Shown: positions 10,028 through 19,112, counted from the stretch's first letter. The stretch: 48,773 bases of DNA from Streptomyces huasconensis (GCA_004010275.1 RBWT01000040.1:1-48773); one strand, 5' to 3'. Numbers and translations: made by a program. Notes: a model not told the origin generated them from the sequence alone.

Positions 10028-10384
10028 TCACACGGCCTCGCCCAAGGCGGCGATCACATCGGCCTTGCGGGGCTGCCCCGCGGCGCGGCGCACCACGTGG
10101 CCCCGCGCGTCCAGGACGAGGACGGTCGGCGTCTTGAGGACGCGCAGTTCTCGTACGAGCTCGAGGTGGTCCTCGGCGTCGATCTCCACATGGGCCACGC
10201 CAGGGACCATCGCGGCCACCTCGGCGAGGACTCTGCGGGTCGCTCGGCAGGGCCGGCAGAAGGCGCTGGAGAACTGTACGAGCGTGGCCCGCTCGCCCAG
10301 CCCCTGCCCGATGTCCGTCGCGCCGAGCCTGCGCCCGGTGTCGCGTCCTGGCACGTGCGTCTCCCGCCCCTCGCTCTGTTCCAC
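10028..10384 (-). CDS. thioredoxin-like protein
   Basis: A 118-residue thioredoxin-fold protein. The redox motif is FCRPC (in FSSAFCRPCRATRRVL, residues about 39-54), and the cis-proline region is present as KTPTVLVLD. The spacing and the C-terminal GHVVRRAAGQP match the family; there is no signal peptide, so it is cytoplasmic. The GTG at 10384 is the only start upstream of the domain in this frame; an internal GTG before PGRDTG is possible. It lies upstream of the leader peptide and flavin reductase on the same strand, so it could share their transcript. Confidence 0.85.
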   Translation of the reverse strand: MEQSEGRETHVPGRDTGRRLGATDIGQGLGERATLVQFSSAFCRPCRATRRVLAEVAAMVPGVAHVEIDAEDHLELVRELRVLKTPTVLVLDARGHVVRRAAGQPRKADVIAALGEAV

Positions 10385-10514
10385 TCGCTCCCCGGTTCAG
10401 CGCTCACGTACCCGCGAAACATTTCCGACGTGACGAGAATCTCCCGGATTGAGGGCACCAAGGCTGGTCACTCGTCCGTTCTTGGGGCACGATCTGCGCA
10501 ACGCCACAAAAACC

Positions 10515-10526
10515 TACGGCTGCGTA
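10515..10526. promoter_or_regulatory. short inverted repeat upstream of acyltransferase
   Basis: TACG-GCTG-CGTA is a 4-bp inverted repeat with a four-base centre, 54 bases before the acyltransferase start. It resembles half-sites used by TetR regulators of lipid genes, but it is short and may be chance. Confidence 0.25.
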
Positions 10527-10579
10527 ACCTCCCGCCGGGAGCCCCCTCCCCAGCCAGAAACGAAGGGCCCTCGCCACCC

Positions 10580-11308
10580 ATGGCCGAGCTTGTCTACCGT
10601 CCCGTCATCGGTGCAGCGAAAACGCTGTTCAAGGCATGGGATCTGAAGATCGACTGCAAGGGCTCGGAGAACATCCCGCGCTCCGGCGGCGCGGTCCTGG
10701 TCAGCAACCACATCAGCTACCTGGACTTCATCTTCGACGGCCTCGCCGCCCTGCCGCAGAAGCGCCTGGTGCGCTTCATGGCCAAGGAGTCGGTCTTCCG
10801 GCACAAGATCTCCGGGCCGCTGATGCGCGGGATGAAGCACATCCCGGTGGACCGCGCGTCGGGCGAGGCGGCCTACGCGCACGCCCTGGACTCGCTGCGC
10901 TCCGGGGAGATCATCGGCGTCTTCCCCGAGGCGACGATCTCGCAGTCCTTCACGCTCAAGACCTTCAAGACGGGCGCCGCGCGCCTGGCCCAGGAGGCCG
11001 GGGTGCCGCTCATCCCGATGGCCCTGTGGGGCACGCAGCGGCTGTGGACCAAGGGCCACCCGCGCAATTTCAAGCGCAGCCACCTGCCGATCACGATCCG
11101 CGTCGGCGAGCCGATCGAGGCGCCCAAGGACCAGTACGCGGGCGCGATCACCCGGCGGCTGCGCGAGCGCTGCCAGGAGCTGCTGGAGGCCGCGCAGCGT
11201 GCCTACCCCGTGCGCCCCAAGGGTCCGGACGACACCTGGTGGATGCCGGCGCACCTCGGCGGGACGGCGCCGACCCCCGCCGAGGTGAAGGCCGCCGAGG
11301 CCGGCTGA
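10580..11308 (+). CDS. PlsC-type lysophospholipid acyltransferase
   Basis: A 242-residue intact acyltransferase of the 1-acyl-glycerol-3-phosphate acyltransferase family, acting at the inner face of the membrane to transfer an acyl chain onto a lysolipid. The catalytic NHX4D motif is NHISYLD (residues about 41-47), and the substrate-binding motif FPEAT follows near residue 116, with IPMALWGTQRLW further on. The ATG at 10580 has GAAGGG upstream. It is convergent with the B3/B4-domain gene, only 20 bases apart. Similar genes in Streptomyces occur in several copies, so the exact lipid substrate is open. Confidence 0.9.
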   Translation: MAELVYRPVIGAAKTLFKAWDLKIDCKGSENIPRSGGAVLVSNHISYLDFIFDGLAALPQKRLVRFMAKESVFRHKISGPLMRGMKHIPVDRASGEAAYAHALDSLRSGEIIGVFPEATISQSFTLKTFKTGAARLAQEAGVPLIPMALWGTQRLWTKGHPRNFKRSHLPITIRVGEPIEAPKDQYAGAITRRLRERCQELLEAAQRAYPVRPKGPDDTWWMPAHLGGTAPTPAEVKAAEAG

Positions 11309-11328
11309 CCGCCTCCCCGCCTGCTTGC

Positions 11329-12022
11329 CTAGCGCGGCGCGTGGACGGTGATCCGCGCGCCGGGGCTGAACTTCTCCAGGAGTTCGGCCAGTTCCGTGCC
11401 CGCGGCCTCGAGCCCGGCGTCCGGGCCCATGCCCTCCAGCAGGAAGATCGCGTTCACCGACTCCTCGGTGAGGCGGGTGCGCGGCCCCTGGCGCCAGTTC
11501 CAGCGGCGGCAGGTGACGCCCTCGTCGTCGCACCACACGACCTCGCCCGCGTCGGGGTGCTCGACGACGCGCTCGCCCGCCGATGCGGTCACGAACTCCT
11601 CGGTCCCGGTGGCCCGCACCAGGCGCATCCCGCCCTTGATCAGGTCCAGGTCCTCGCCGCCGACCGGGATCAGATGGGCCACGCTGATCGCGTTGTAGAC
11701 GTCGACGAGGACGTTGATCCGGGGCAGTCCGCCGTCCGCGAGCGCGCGCTTGGCCAGGGCCTCGGCCGAGTTGCGGGTGCGCGAGGGCTTCGCGCCGAAG
11801 GCCGTGTAGGCGCGCGCCAGGCGGCCATGTGCGGGTCCTCGTGCGGGGCGCGGCCGTCGAGTCGTACGGCCAGGCGTCGCGCGCCTCGTCGAGGAGGGCC
11901 GAACTGTCGTCGGTGCTGGGGGCGTTGACGAGGCCGTGTGCCTCGATGGCGAGGTGGGTGAAGCCGGGCGCGAGGGCGCGCACCTCGTCGGAGACGGTGA
12001 GGGCCAGGGGCGCGTGGGTCAT
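11329..12022 (-). CDS. B3/B4 tRNA-editing-domain protein (one frameshift)
   Basis: About 231 residues matching the free-standing B3/B4 domain family, related to the editing domain of the phenylalanyl-tRNA synthetase beta subunit. Signs are MAAWRAAYTAFGAKPSRTR, RINVLVDVYNAIS, LIPVGGEDLDLI and a terminal stretch ending ITVHAPR. One extra C in a run near 11855 breaks the frame after DAWPYDSTAAP; removing it restores HEDPHMAAW. The ATG at 12022 is preceded by an AAGG. It begins 26 bases after the transglutaminase-like gene on the same strand, so they form an operon. A role in clearing mischarged aminoacyl-tRNA is known for the domain, not shown for this protein. Confidence 0.82.
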
Positions 12023-12048
12023 GGGCTGCCTTGCTGCGTCGGGGCTCG

Positions 12049-12642
12049 TCAGAGCGCGTCGGGAAGGTTCTCCCACAGGTGCGGTCGGTCCGGGGCGTTC
12101 TTCAGGGCGCGCAGGACCGCCGGGTGCGGTGCAGCATAGAGTACCGGATAGTCCATCTCATTGGACTTGGCGTCGGGCAGGAAGGCCAGCCGCTCCCCCT
12201 CCAGCGAGAACCGCGCGTCCACCCCCGGTTTGTTCCCCCGGCAGTCCTGGCGGTGCCAGCCGCCGCGGAAGCGCACGGCGACCAGGCCGTGGACGCAGTG
12301 GCCGCTTCCGGCGTCGTGCGTGAGCCGCTGGTAGCAGAGCGCGGTGGGGATGTCCTCGGCCCGCAGCAGCGCGGCCAGCGCGTGGGCCTTGGCGTGACAG
12401 ATGCCGGTGCCCTGCTCCAGCACGTCCGAGGCGCGCCAGGTGACGCGCGGGTCGCCGCTGTCGGCGGAGTGCGGAATGGCATCCCGTACGTATTCGTAGG
12501 CCGCCTGCGCGTATACGTATGAATCGGCGGCCTTCTCGGCCAGCTGTGCGGCGGTCGCACGCACGAGGGGGTGCCGGTGGTCGATGGCCTCGTCGGCCGC
12601 CAAGTACGCGGACAGGTCCGGGTTTTCCTGGATCAGCTGCAT
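12049..12642 (-). CDS. transglutaminase-like domain protein
   Basis: A 197-residue intact protein of the transglutaminase-like (papain-fold) superfamily. The catalytic Cys is in GTGICHAKAHALAALLRA (residues about 79-96), the His in HCVHGLVAVRF, and the third polar residue probably the Asp in WHRQDCRGN. There is no signal peptide, so it is cytoplasmic; prokaryotic members are often peptidases or amidases rather than cross-linkers. It is the first gene of an operon with the B3/B4-domain protein and sits directly behind a strong promoter whose expected start site is 2-3 bases before the ATG. Confidence 0.83.
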   Translation of the reverse strand: MQLIQENPDLSAYLAADEAIDHRHPLVRATAAQLAEKAADSYVYAQAAYEYVRDAIPHSADSGDPRVTWRASDVLEQGTGICHAKAHALAALLRAEDIPTALCYQRLTHDAGSGHCVHGLVAVRFRGGWHRQDCRGNKPGVDARFSLEGERLAFLPDAKSNEMDYPVLYAAPHPAVLRALKNAPDRPHLWENLPDAL

Positions 12643-12650
12643 GGCACGGG

Positions 12651-12679
12651 AGCATAGAAACGCGACGACCGCACGTCAA
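12651..12679 (-). promoter_or_regulatory. sigma-70-type promoter, probably leaderless
   Basis: On the minus strand TTGACG (12679-12674) is followed after exactly 17 bases by TATGCT (12656-12651), a near-consensus housekeeping promoter. The predicted start site lies about 12644, two or three bases from the ATG at 12642, so the transglutaminase mRNA is probably leaderless. Confidence 0.7.
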
Positions 12680-12727
12680 TGACTTTACGGTCGGTCGCAT
12701 ATCTATGCAGGCGTTATGCGGTGCGGG

Positions 12728-13822
12728 TCAGCGCGCCATCTCTTCCTTCAGCGCCGCCAGGAACCCGTCGACGTCCTCCTCGCGGGTGTCGTACGCGCAC
12801 ATCCAGCGCACGTCGCCCGCCGCCTCGTCCCAGAAGTAGAAGCGGTACCGCTTCTGCAGGCGCTCGCTGACGTCGTGCGGCAGGCGCGCGAAGACGGCGT
12901 TGGCCTGGACCGGGTAGAGGATCTCCACGCCGTGCACGGAGCGGACGCCCTCGGCCAGGCGCTGCGCCATCTCGTTGGCCTGCCGGGCGTTGCGCAGCCA
13001 CAGGTCCTTGGCGAGCAGCGCCTCCAGCTGCACGGAGACGAAGCGCATCTTGGACGCCAGCTGCATCGACATCTTGCGCAGGTGCTTCATGTGGCGCACG
13101 GCGTCCTGGTTGATGACGACGACGGCCTCGCCGAACAGCGCGCCGTTCTTGGTGCCGCCGAAGGAGAGGATGTCGACGCCGACCGCGTTCGTGAACGTCC
13201 GCATGGGCACGTCCAGCGCGGCCGCCGCGTTGGCTATCCGTGCGCCGTCGAGGTGCACCTTCATGCCGAGCTGGTGCGCGTGGTCGCAGATCGCGCGGAT
13301 CTCGTCGGGCGTGTAGACCGTGCCCAGCTCGGTGTTCTGCGCGAGCGAGACGACCTGCGGCATGGCGCGGTGCTCGTCGTCCCAGCCGAACGCCTGCCGG
13401 TCGATCAGCTCGGGGGTCAGCTTGCCGTCGGGCGTGGGCACCGTGAGCAGCTTGATGCCGGCCATGCGCTCGGGGGCGCCGCCCTCGTCGACGTTGATGT
13501 GCGCGGACTCGGCGCAGATCACCGCGCCCCAGCGGTCGGTGACCGCCTGGAGCGCGACGACGTTGGCACCCGTGCCGTTGAACACCGGGAACGCCTCGGC
13601 GGTCGGACCGAAGTGGCCGCGGATCACCTGCTGGAGGTGGGCCGTGTCGTCGTCCTCGCCGTACGCGATCTGGTGCCCGCCGTTGGCGAGCGCCAGGGCG
13701 GCCATGACCTCCGGGTGCGCGCCCGCGTAGTTGTCGCTGGCGAACCCGCGCACGGCCGGGTCGTGATGACGGCGGGCGTCGGTCCTCGGCGGATTCACGG
13801 CGTCCTTGGCGGCAGCGGTCAC
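12728..13822 (-). CDS. ltaE: low-specificity L-threonine aldolase
   Basis: A 364-residue PLP enzyme splitting L-threonine or L-allo-threonine into glycine and acetaldehyde. Visible family features: FASDNYAGAHPEVM, NGTGANVVAL (cofactor phosphate), AHINVDEGG, HLDGARIANAA (Asp binding PLP), and the Schiff-base lysine in DILSFGGTKNGALFGEAVV. The stop of the upstream SDR gene overlaps a GTG at 13822 as GTGA, which I take as a coupled start; an in-frame GTG at 13840 is the alternative. Third gene of the DUF6421-SDR-aldolase operon. Intact frame. Confidence 0.9.
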   Translation of the reverse strand: MTAAAKDAVNPPRTDARRHHDPAVRGFASDNYAGAHPEVMAALALANGGHQIAYGEDDDTAHLQQVIRGHFGPTAEAFPVFNGTGANVVALQAVTDRWGAVICAESAHINVDEGGAPERMAGIKLLTVPTPDGKLTPELIDRQAFGWDDEHRAMPQVVSLAQNTELGTVYTPDEIRAICDHAHQLGMKVHLDGARIANAAAALDVPMRTFTNAVGVDILSFGGTKNGALFGEAVVVINQDAVRHMKHLRKMSMQLASKMRFVSVQLEALLAKDLWLRNARQANEMAQRLAEGVRSVHGVEILYPVQANAVFARLPHDVSERLQKRYRFYFWDEAAGDVRWMCAYDTREEDVDGFLAALKEEMAR

Positions 13823-14558
13823 GGCTTCTCGGTCAGCCACAGGCGGTTTCCGTTCACTTCCCCGGCGGGCCGCTCCCAGACGCCGGCGATGGCCTCGGCC
13901 AGCTCCTTGACGTCCGTGAAGCCCGCGAACTTCGCGTTGGGCCGCTCCGCGCGCATCGCGTCGTGCACCAGCGCCTTGACCACCAGGATGGCAGCCGCCG
14001 CGCGCGGGCCCTCCTCGCCCCCCGCCTTGCGGAAGGCGTCGGCGAGGGCGAGCGTCCAGGCCTCGGCCGCCGCCTTGGCGGCGCCGTACGCCGCGTTGCC
14101 CGCGGTCGGCTTGGCCGCGCCCACCGCGCTGACCAGCAGGTAGCGGCCGCGGTCGCTGCGGCGCAGCCCGTCCTCGAAGGCGAGGGAGGTGTGCTGCACG
14201 GTGCGGATCAGGAGCTTCTCCAGGAAGTCCCAGTCGGCGAGGTCGGTCTCGGCGAAGCTCTTGCTGCCGCGCCAGCCGCCGACGAGGTGGACCAGGCCGT
14301 CGATCCGCCCGAACTCCTTCTCCGTACGCGTCGCCCACTCGCGGGTGGCGTCCAGATCCAGCAGGTCGACCGTGTCCCCTATGACCGTGGCCCCGCCGTG
14401 CGCGTACCGGGCGGCGTCCACGCCACGTGCAGGCTCAGCGGGTCGGCGTCCGACGCCACGACCGTGGCGCCCGCCTCGGCCAGCCTCAGCAGCGCCGCGC
14501 GTCCGGCGGCTCCGCCGGCTCCGGCCACCGCGACAACGGCTCCATCCAGTGCGGACAT
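13819..14558 (-). CDS. short-chain dehydrogenase/reductase (one frameshift)
   Basis: About 246 residues of the SDR family. The Rossmann motif is AVAGAGGAAGRAAL (atypical TGxxxGxG), the catalytic Ser lies in YLLVSAVGA and the Tyr/Lys pair in AAYGAAKAAAE. One indel near 14420 moves the frame between ASDADPLSLHVA and ARYAHGGATVIG. The ATG at 14558 has a GAGGAGG-rich leader. It lies between the DUF6421 gene and threonine aldolase, with a GTGA overlap to the latter. Substrate unknown; co-occurrence suggests action on a hydroxy-amino acid or aldehyde in the same pathway. Confidence 0.82.
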
Positions 14559-14584
14559 GGTCCTCGCCTCCTCCTGGCGGCCGC

Positions 14585-15990
14585 TCACGCGGCGACCTTC
14601 TCGGCGTCCGCGGAAGAGCGGTGATCCCCTTGGTGGAGGCGATCACGTTCTTCAGCTTCTTGGAGAGCGCCTCATAGAACATGCTGAGCGGAAACTCGTC
14701 CGGAAGCACCTCGTCGACGAGCTTGCGCGGCGGCAGCGAGGTGTCCAGGGCCTCCGGGCCCTTGGCCCAGCGCGAGCCGGGGTGCGGGGCGAGGTAGGTG
14801 GAGACCAGGTCGTAGGCGGCGAACCAGTGGACCAGCTTGGGGCGGTCGATGCCGGCCCGGTACAGGTCCTCGATCTCGCCGCACAGCTGATTGGTGACCT
14901 GGGGCGCGCGCTCCCAGTCGATCGTCAGCTTGTTGTCGGTCCAGCGGACCACGTCGTGCTTGTGGAGGTAGGCGAAGAGGAGCTGGCCGCCGAGTCCGTC
15001 GTAGTTGCGCGTCCGGTCGCCGGTGACGGGGAAGCGGAACATGCGGTCGAAGAGGACGGCGTACTGCACGTCGCGGCCGTGCCGGTTGCCCTCGGCCTCC
15101 AGCTTCACGGCCTCCTTGAAGGCGGTGAGGTCGCAGCGCAGCTCTTCGAGGCCGTACATCCAGAACGGCTGGCGCTGCTTGATCATGAAGGGGTCGAAGG
15201 GCAGGTCGCCGTGGCTGTGGGTGCGGTCGTGGACCATGTCCCACAGGACGAACGCCTGCTGGCAGCGGTCCTGGTCGCCGACCATGTCGCGGATGTCGTC
15301 GGGCAGTTCGAGCCCGAGGATGTCCACGGCGGCCGCGGTGACGCGGCGGAAGCGGGCCGCCTCGCGGTCGCAGAAGATGCCGCCCCAGGAGAAGCGCTCG
15401 GGGGCCTCGCGCACCGCGATGGTCTCGGGGAAGAGGACGGCCGAGTTGGTGTCGTACCCGGCGGTGAAGTCCTCGAAGGTGATGCCGCAGAACAGCGGGT
15501 TGTCGTAGCGCGTGCGCTCCAGCTCGGCCAGCCACTCGGGCCAGACCATGCGCAGCACGACCGCTTCGAGGTTGCGGTCGGGGTTGCCGTTCTGCGTGTA
15601 CATCGGGAAGACGACCAGGTGCTGGAGTCCGTCCCGGCGGTCCGCCGCGGGCTGGAAGGCGAGCAGCGAGTCCAGGAAGTCCGGCACCTGGAAGCCGTCG
15701 TCCGCCCAGCGGCGCAGGTCCGCGACGAGCGCGCGGTGGTAGGCGGCGTCGTGCGGCAGCAGCGGGCTGAGCTGCTCGACCGCCGAGATCACGCGGTCCA
15801 CGGCGAGTTCGGCCACGGCCTTGGACGGGGCTCCCTCGGCCGCGAAGTCGAGGGAACCGTCCTTCGACTGCCAGGGCCTGATCTCTTCCACGGCCTCCTT
15901 GAGCACCGGCCACGCCGGATGGTCCACCACCCGCTCTGCAGCGGACGGATCCGCACCCTCCGTACCCGCCTGCACAAGAATTTCCGTCAT
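14585..15990 (-). CDS. DUF6421 family protein (C-terminal frameshift)
   Basis: About 468 residues matching the uncharacterised actinobacterial DUF6421 family. It has no signal peptide or membrane helix; conserved-looking stretches include VVFPMYTQNGNPDRNLEAVV, RMVWPEWLAELERTRYDNP, QQAFVLWDMVHDRTHSHGDL and RQPFWMYGLEELRCDLTAF, rich in His, Asp and Glu and consistent with a metal-binding enzyme. A missing base near 14621 carries the frame into the SDR gene; the expected tail SSADAEKVAA ends at 14585. The ATG at 15990 has GGAAGGTGGG just upstream. First gene of an operon whose leader contains the hairpin at 16006-16048. Function unknown. Confidence 0.8.
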
Positions 15991-16005
15991 GTCCCACCTT
16001 CCACG

Positions 16006-16048
16006 GGAGAACCTCGCGTATGGACACCGTATGCGTGCAAGGTTCTCC
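16006..16048 (-). promoter_or_regulatory. inverted repeat in 5' leader of DUF6421 operon
   Basis: Plus-strand GGAGAACCT (16006-16014) and AGGTTCTCC (16040-16048) are perfect 9-base complements separated by 25 bases. On the transcript the hairpin ends about 12 bases before the DUF6421 ribosome binding site. A GATAAT -10-like element at 16076-16071 puts the likely start site upstream of the hairpin, so it lies in the leader RNA. The proximal arm also contains ACCTT, complementary to AAGGT in the ribosome binding site, allowing two exclusive folds. Confidence 0.5.
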
Positions 16049-16071
16049 GCGACAAGAGGAGCCTCGGGAAA

Positions 16072-16838
16072 TTATCCTGCGCCACCCCTGCCTTCACCGC
16101 TGTTTTTCCTGTCCTTCACGGTTGGGGCGATCGCTTCTGCCATATCGTTCAGAGCTTCGTCCGCCTCGGGGAGCAGTGTGGGGAAGCCGGGGTAGCCGTG
16201 GAAGCCGTGGAACATGCCCGGCCTGTGACGCCCTGTCACGGGTACCCCGGCCGCGCGCAGCCGCCGCCCGGGGGCGAGACCTTCGTCACGGAGGGGGTCG
16301 CAGCCTGCGGTCATGAGGTGCGTGGGCGGCAGCCCGGTGAGGTCGGCGGCGCGCAGCGGCGAGGCGAGGGGGTGGGCGCCGTCACCGTCCGGGCCGAGGT
16401 ACTGCTGCCAGATCAGCGCAGGTGCGCGGTGGTCGGGAAGCAGCCGGTGGGGTTCTCCCGGTAGGAGGCGGTGTCCTGGGCCGCGTCGAGCATGGGGTAG
16501 CCCTCCGCCGCTGCTGTCCCCTGCGGTGACGAGGGCGCCTTGTTCTCCGCCGAGCACGGCGGGCCTCGGCGGCGAGACGGTACGCCACGGGGACGACCAC
16601 GGCTCCGGCTCGCGGCCCCTCGCCTCGGACAGGGGCCACCGGACAGTGCGAAGCCGGGTAGTACACACGTACGGGAATCTCGTACGGCCCGGGAGCTGTC
16701 GGCGCCCCTGGTATCGGGCGGTCCACCACGGCTCCGACGGCGGAGGGCGGCTTCCGGTGGGCAGGTGACGCCGCGAGAACACGACGGGCTTCGACGGCGT
16801 CCGTGACGGTGCCGCCGAGGTCGGGGAAGGCGGCGGAG
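16072..16838 (-). pseudogene. alpha/beta hydrolase (esterase-type) remnant
   Basis: Remains of a hormone-sensitive-lipase-type alpha/beta hydrolase. The family N-terminus (AAFPDLGGTVTDAVEARRVL, VDRPIPGA...IPVRVYYPA), the PVAYRLA motif, the nucleophile elbow GDSSGGG, and the C-terminal Asp/His region (GCDPLRDEG, HGFHGYPGFPTL) are all visible, but the oxyanion-hole HGGG segment and parts around the elbow are gone and the pieces lie in several frames. The upstream end is fused in frame to the LLM remnant at about 16838, consistent with a deletion across the gene boundary. Probably non-functional. Confidence 0.75.
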
Positions 16839-17520
16839 AGGGCGTCGTCCGCCGTGCCGTACGCGTGGTCGGCGTTGAACGTGGCGGTTGCGGTCGGACG
16901 TGCCGGGATGTCGTGTTCGTGGAGGCGGGCGACGGCCTGCTCGGCGGCCTCACGCATCCGGGTCGCCTCGTCGCCACCCTCGACGACCGCCTCGTCGGGG
17001 TCGCCCGCGCCGCCGTACCAGTGCCCGATCGACTGTGCGGAGAACCGCTGCCCCCGGATGCCGACGCGGCGCGCGTCGTCGCGGGCCGCGATCGCGGCGT
17101 CGTACGCCTGTCTCATCCCGGCGATCGCCTCGGGCCCCGCGAAGCCCATCACCTGTGCGCCGATGCCGAGTTCGGCCGCCTGCGTCAGGGTCTCTGTCTT
17201 GCTGCAGGCAAGGAAGAGCGGGGGGTGCGGGGTCTGCTTCGGGCGCGGGAGGATCGGGTGCGGGCCGATGTCGAGAAGTTCGCCATGGTGCTCCAACTCC
17301 TCCTTCTCCCAGGCCTTGCCGATGATGCGCAGGGCCTCTCCGACCTCCTGCGTGGTGCGCTCCCTGCCGACGCCGCACAGCGACGTCTCCTGCTCGGTGC
17401 CGCCCCGTCCCCAGGTCGAGCCGCCCGCCGGAGAGCAGGTCCGGCATCGCGGCGCGCTCGGCGTCCGGCGCCGGGTGCCTGCGGCGACCCAGGTCAGGAA
17501 GATGTCCGGGGCGCGGCATG
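16839..17520 (-). pseudogene. LLM-class flavin-dependent oxidoreductase remnant
   Basis: Remains of a luciferase-like (F420 or FMN) monooxygenase. Readable pieces: PDIFLTWVAAGTRR, AERAAMPDLLSGGRLDLG, GRERTTQEVGEALRIIGKAW, PPLFLACSKTETL, GIRGQRFSAQSIGHWYGGAG and RPTATATFNADHAYGTADDA. Compared with the family, segments are missing after GTRR, after YDAAIAARD and at the C-terminus, where the frame passes straight into the hydrolase remnant. Internal deletions cannot be explained by single-base errors, so this is a decayed gene. The 118 bases from 17521 to 17638 contain nothing recognisable. Confidence 0.75.
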
Positions 17521-17638
17521 GCCCGCGCCTCGGGCCCGCGCTCGGGGCAGCCGGTTCCCTACAGCTGACAGCCATATGACCCGTCAGGGCCACGAGCGGC
17601 CGGGCTCCGAGCGGCACGGTTCCGATCGGCCGCCCGGA

Positions 17639-18055
17639 TCAGCCGCGGGGCAGGTCCGCCCGGACGGTCTTGCCCTGTGGGCCCGTGCTCACATGGACCT
17701 CCCGAGCGAGGCTGCGCACCATCGGCCAGCCGAAGCCGCCGGTGCCTCCCGCCAGATCGGGCGTCCGTTCCCGCGGCGGCCGGGGGTCGGCGTCGGTGAC
17801 AGCGACCGTGACGGCGTCCGGATGCGCCACCAGACGCAGTGAACAGGACTCGCCCCGCGCATGCCGCACGGAATTGGTGATGAGCTCGGAAACGGTGAGT
17901 TCCACGCTCGCGGCGGCCTGTTCGTCCAGGGCCGGACTGAGTCCGTTCAAGAAAGCGCGGGCGAATTCCCGTGCCCGTGGGACAGCTTCCGTCCTTTTGT
18001 CGAAGACCGTTCGGTCCAAGGGTTTGACGCTGTGCCGTGAATGGTCCGTCCTCAT
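17639..18055 (-). CDS. anti-sigma regulatory ATPase (RsbW-like)
   Basis: A 138-residue GHKL/HATPase protein of the RsbW/SpoIIAB-like group that Streptomyces carries in many copies. The N box is ELTVSELITNSVRHA (residues about 50-64), the G1 box VAVTDADPRPP and the G2 region GGTGGFGWPMVRSLA. These proteins bind ATP and hold or phosphorylate a sigma factor or its STAS-domain antagonist. The ATG at 18055 has GGAGGGG four bases upstream. It diverges from the SigF-type sigma factor at 18258, so that sigma factor is the obvious partner, though pairing in Streptomyces is often not local. Confidence 0.88.
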   Translation of the reverse strand: MRTDHSRHSVKPLDRTVFDKRTEAVPRAREFARAFLNGLSPALDEQAAASVELTVSELITNSVRHARGESCSLRLVAHPDAVTVAVTDADPRPPRERTPDLAGGTGGFGWPMVRSLAREVHVSTGPQGKTVRADLPRG

Positions 18056-18257
18056 ACGCCCCTCCTCGATCAGGGGTGGACTGTACGAAAGGGTCTCTTG
18101 CCCCCGAACCCGACTTCTTAACGTCCGCCCGCCGAGCCGTGTGGTCGGCGTCACGGAACATTCATATGTCGGCGGGGACATGAAGTATTCGAGGAGGGGT
18201 AGGCGCTGGCTCACCGGCCCACAGGGGACGAGGGGGCCGGCGGACAGGGAGGTAGAC

Positions 18258-19103
18258 ATGACGATGGCCACTGGAGCCCAGACGGACACCGGCGTCACGG
18301 AGCTGCCGGAAGTGGTGGACCCGCAGGCGGTGAGCCCCAAGGACGCCCGCGCCTTGTCCCAGTTGTTCTTCGATCAGCTCGCGGTATTGGAGGAGGGCAC
18401 CGCCCAATACCAGTACGTGCGCAACACCCTGATCGAATTGAACATGTCGCTCGTGCGTTACGCGGCAGGCCGTTTCCGCAACCGCGGTGACGAGATGGAG
18501 GACATCGTCCAGGTCGGCATGATCGGCCTGATCAAGGCCATCGACCGGTTCGAGCTGTCGCGCGAAGTGCAATTCGCGACGTTCGCGGTGCCTTATATCG
18601 TCGGCGAGATCAAGCGTTTCTTCCGTGACACGTCCTGGGCGGTCCACGTGCCGCGCCGCCTCCAGGAGGCCCGGGTCGAACTCGCCAAGGCCACTGAGGA
18701 ACTCAGCAGCCGGCTGGGCCGCTCCCCCACGGTGGACGAGCTGGCCGCCCTGATGAACCTGGCCCCCGAGGAGGTCATCGAGGCCCGGCTGGCGTCCAAC
18801 GCCTACAACTCCTCCTCCCTGGACGCCGTCCTGCACGGCGACGCCACCGACGAGACGCCCCTCGCCGACTTCATCGGCGAGGAGGACCCCTCCCTGGAAC
18901 TCGTCGAGGACTTCCACTCGCTCGCTCCCCTGGTCGCCCAGCTTCCCGAGCGCGACCGGGAGATCCTGCACATGCGCTTCGTGGAAGAGCTGACGCAGTC
19001 GCAGATCGGCGAGCGTCTCGGCGTCTCCCAGATGCAGATCTCCCGCCTGCTCTCGCGCACCCTGGCGACGCTGCGCAAGGGGATGGTCCCTGCCGACAGC
19101 TGA
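18258..19103 (+). CDS. SigB/SigF-type RNA polymerase sigma factor
   Basis: A 281-residue sigma factor of the SigB/SigF/SigG group, which directs stress or development genes. Region 2 is clear (GDEMEDIVQVGMIGLIKAID then FATFAVPYIVGEIKRFFRD), region 3 follows (SSRLGRSPTVDELAALM) and region 4 ends with the recognition helix (QIGERLGVSQMQISRLLSR). The ATG at 18258 has GGGAGG five bases upstream; an ATG two codons on is less likely. Intact. The 202-base gap to the divergent anti-sigma ATPase must hold both promoters; I could not identify a convincing SigB-type GGGTA promoter there. The 3' flank carries five 18-base repeats. Confidence 0.93.
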   Translation: MTMATGAQTDTGVTELPEVVDPQAVSPKDARALSQLFFDQLAVLEEGTAQYQYVRNTLIELNMSLVRYAAGRFRNRGDEMEDIVQVGMIGLIKAIDRFELSREVQFATFAVPYIVGEIKRFFRDTSWAVHVPRRLQEARVELAKATEELSSRLGRSPTVDELAALMNLAPEEVIEARLASNAYNSSSLDAVLHGDATDETPLADFIGEEDPSLELVEDFHSLAPLVAQLPERDREILHMRFVEELTQSQIGERLGVSQMQISRLLSRTLATLRKGMVPADS

Positions 19104-19112
19104 GCCGCACGT

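Noticed and set aside
13963..16464. Long plus-strand open frame opposite the DUF6421 operon
   Set aside because: Composition is typical of a shadow frame (Gly/Val/Ala/Arg/Asp rich, no motif), and the minus strand has clear family similarity throughout.
18155..18170. ACAT-TCAT-ATGT repeat before the sigma factor gene
   Set aside because: Four-base arms around an NdeI-like CATATG; too short to call an operator.
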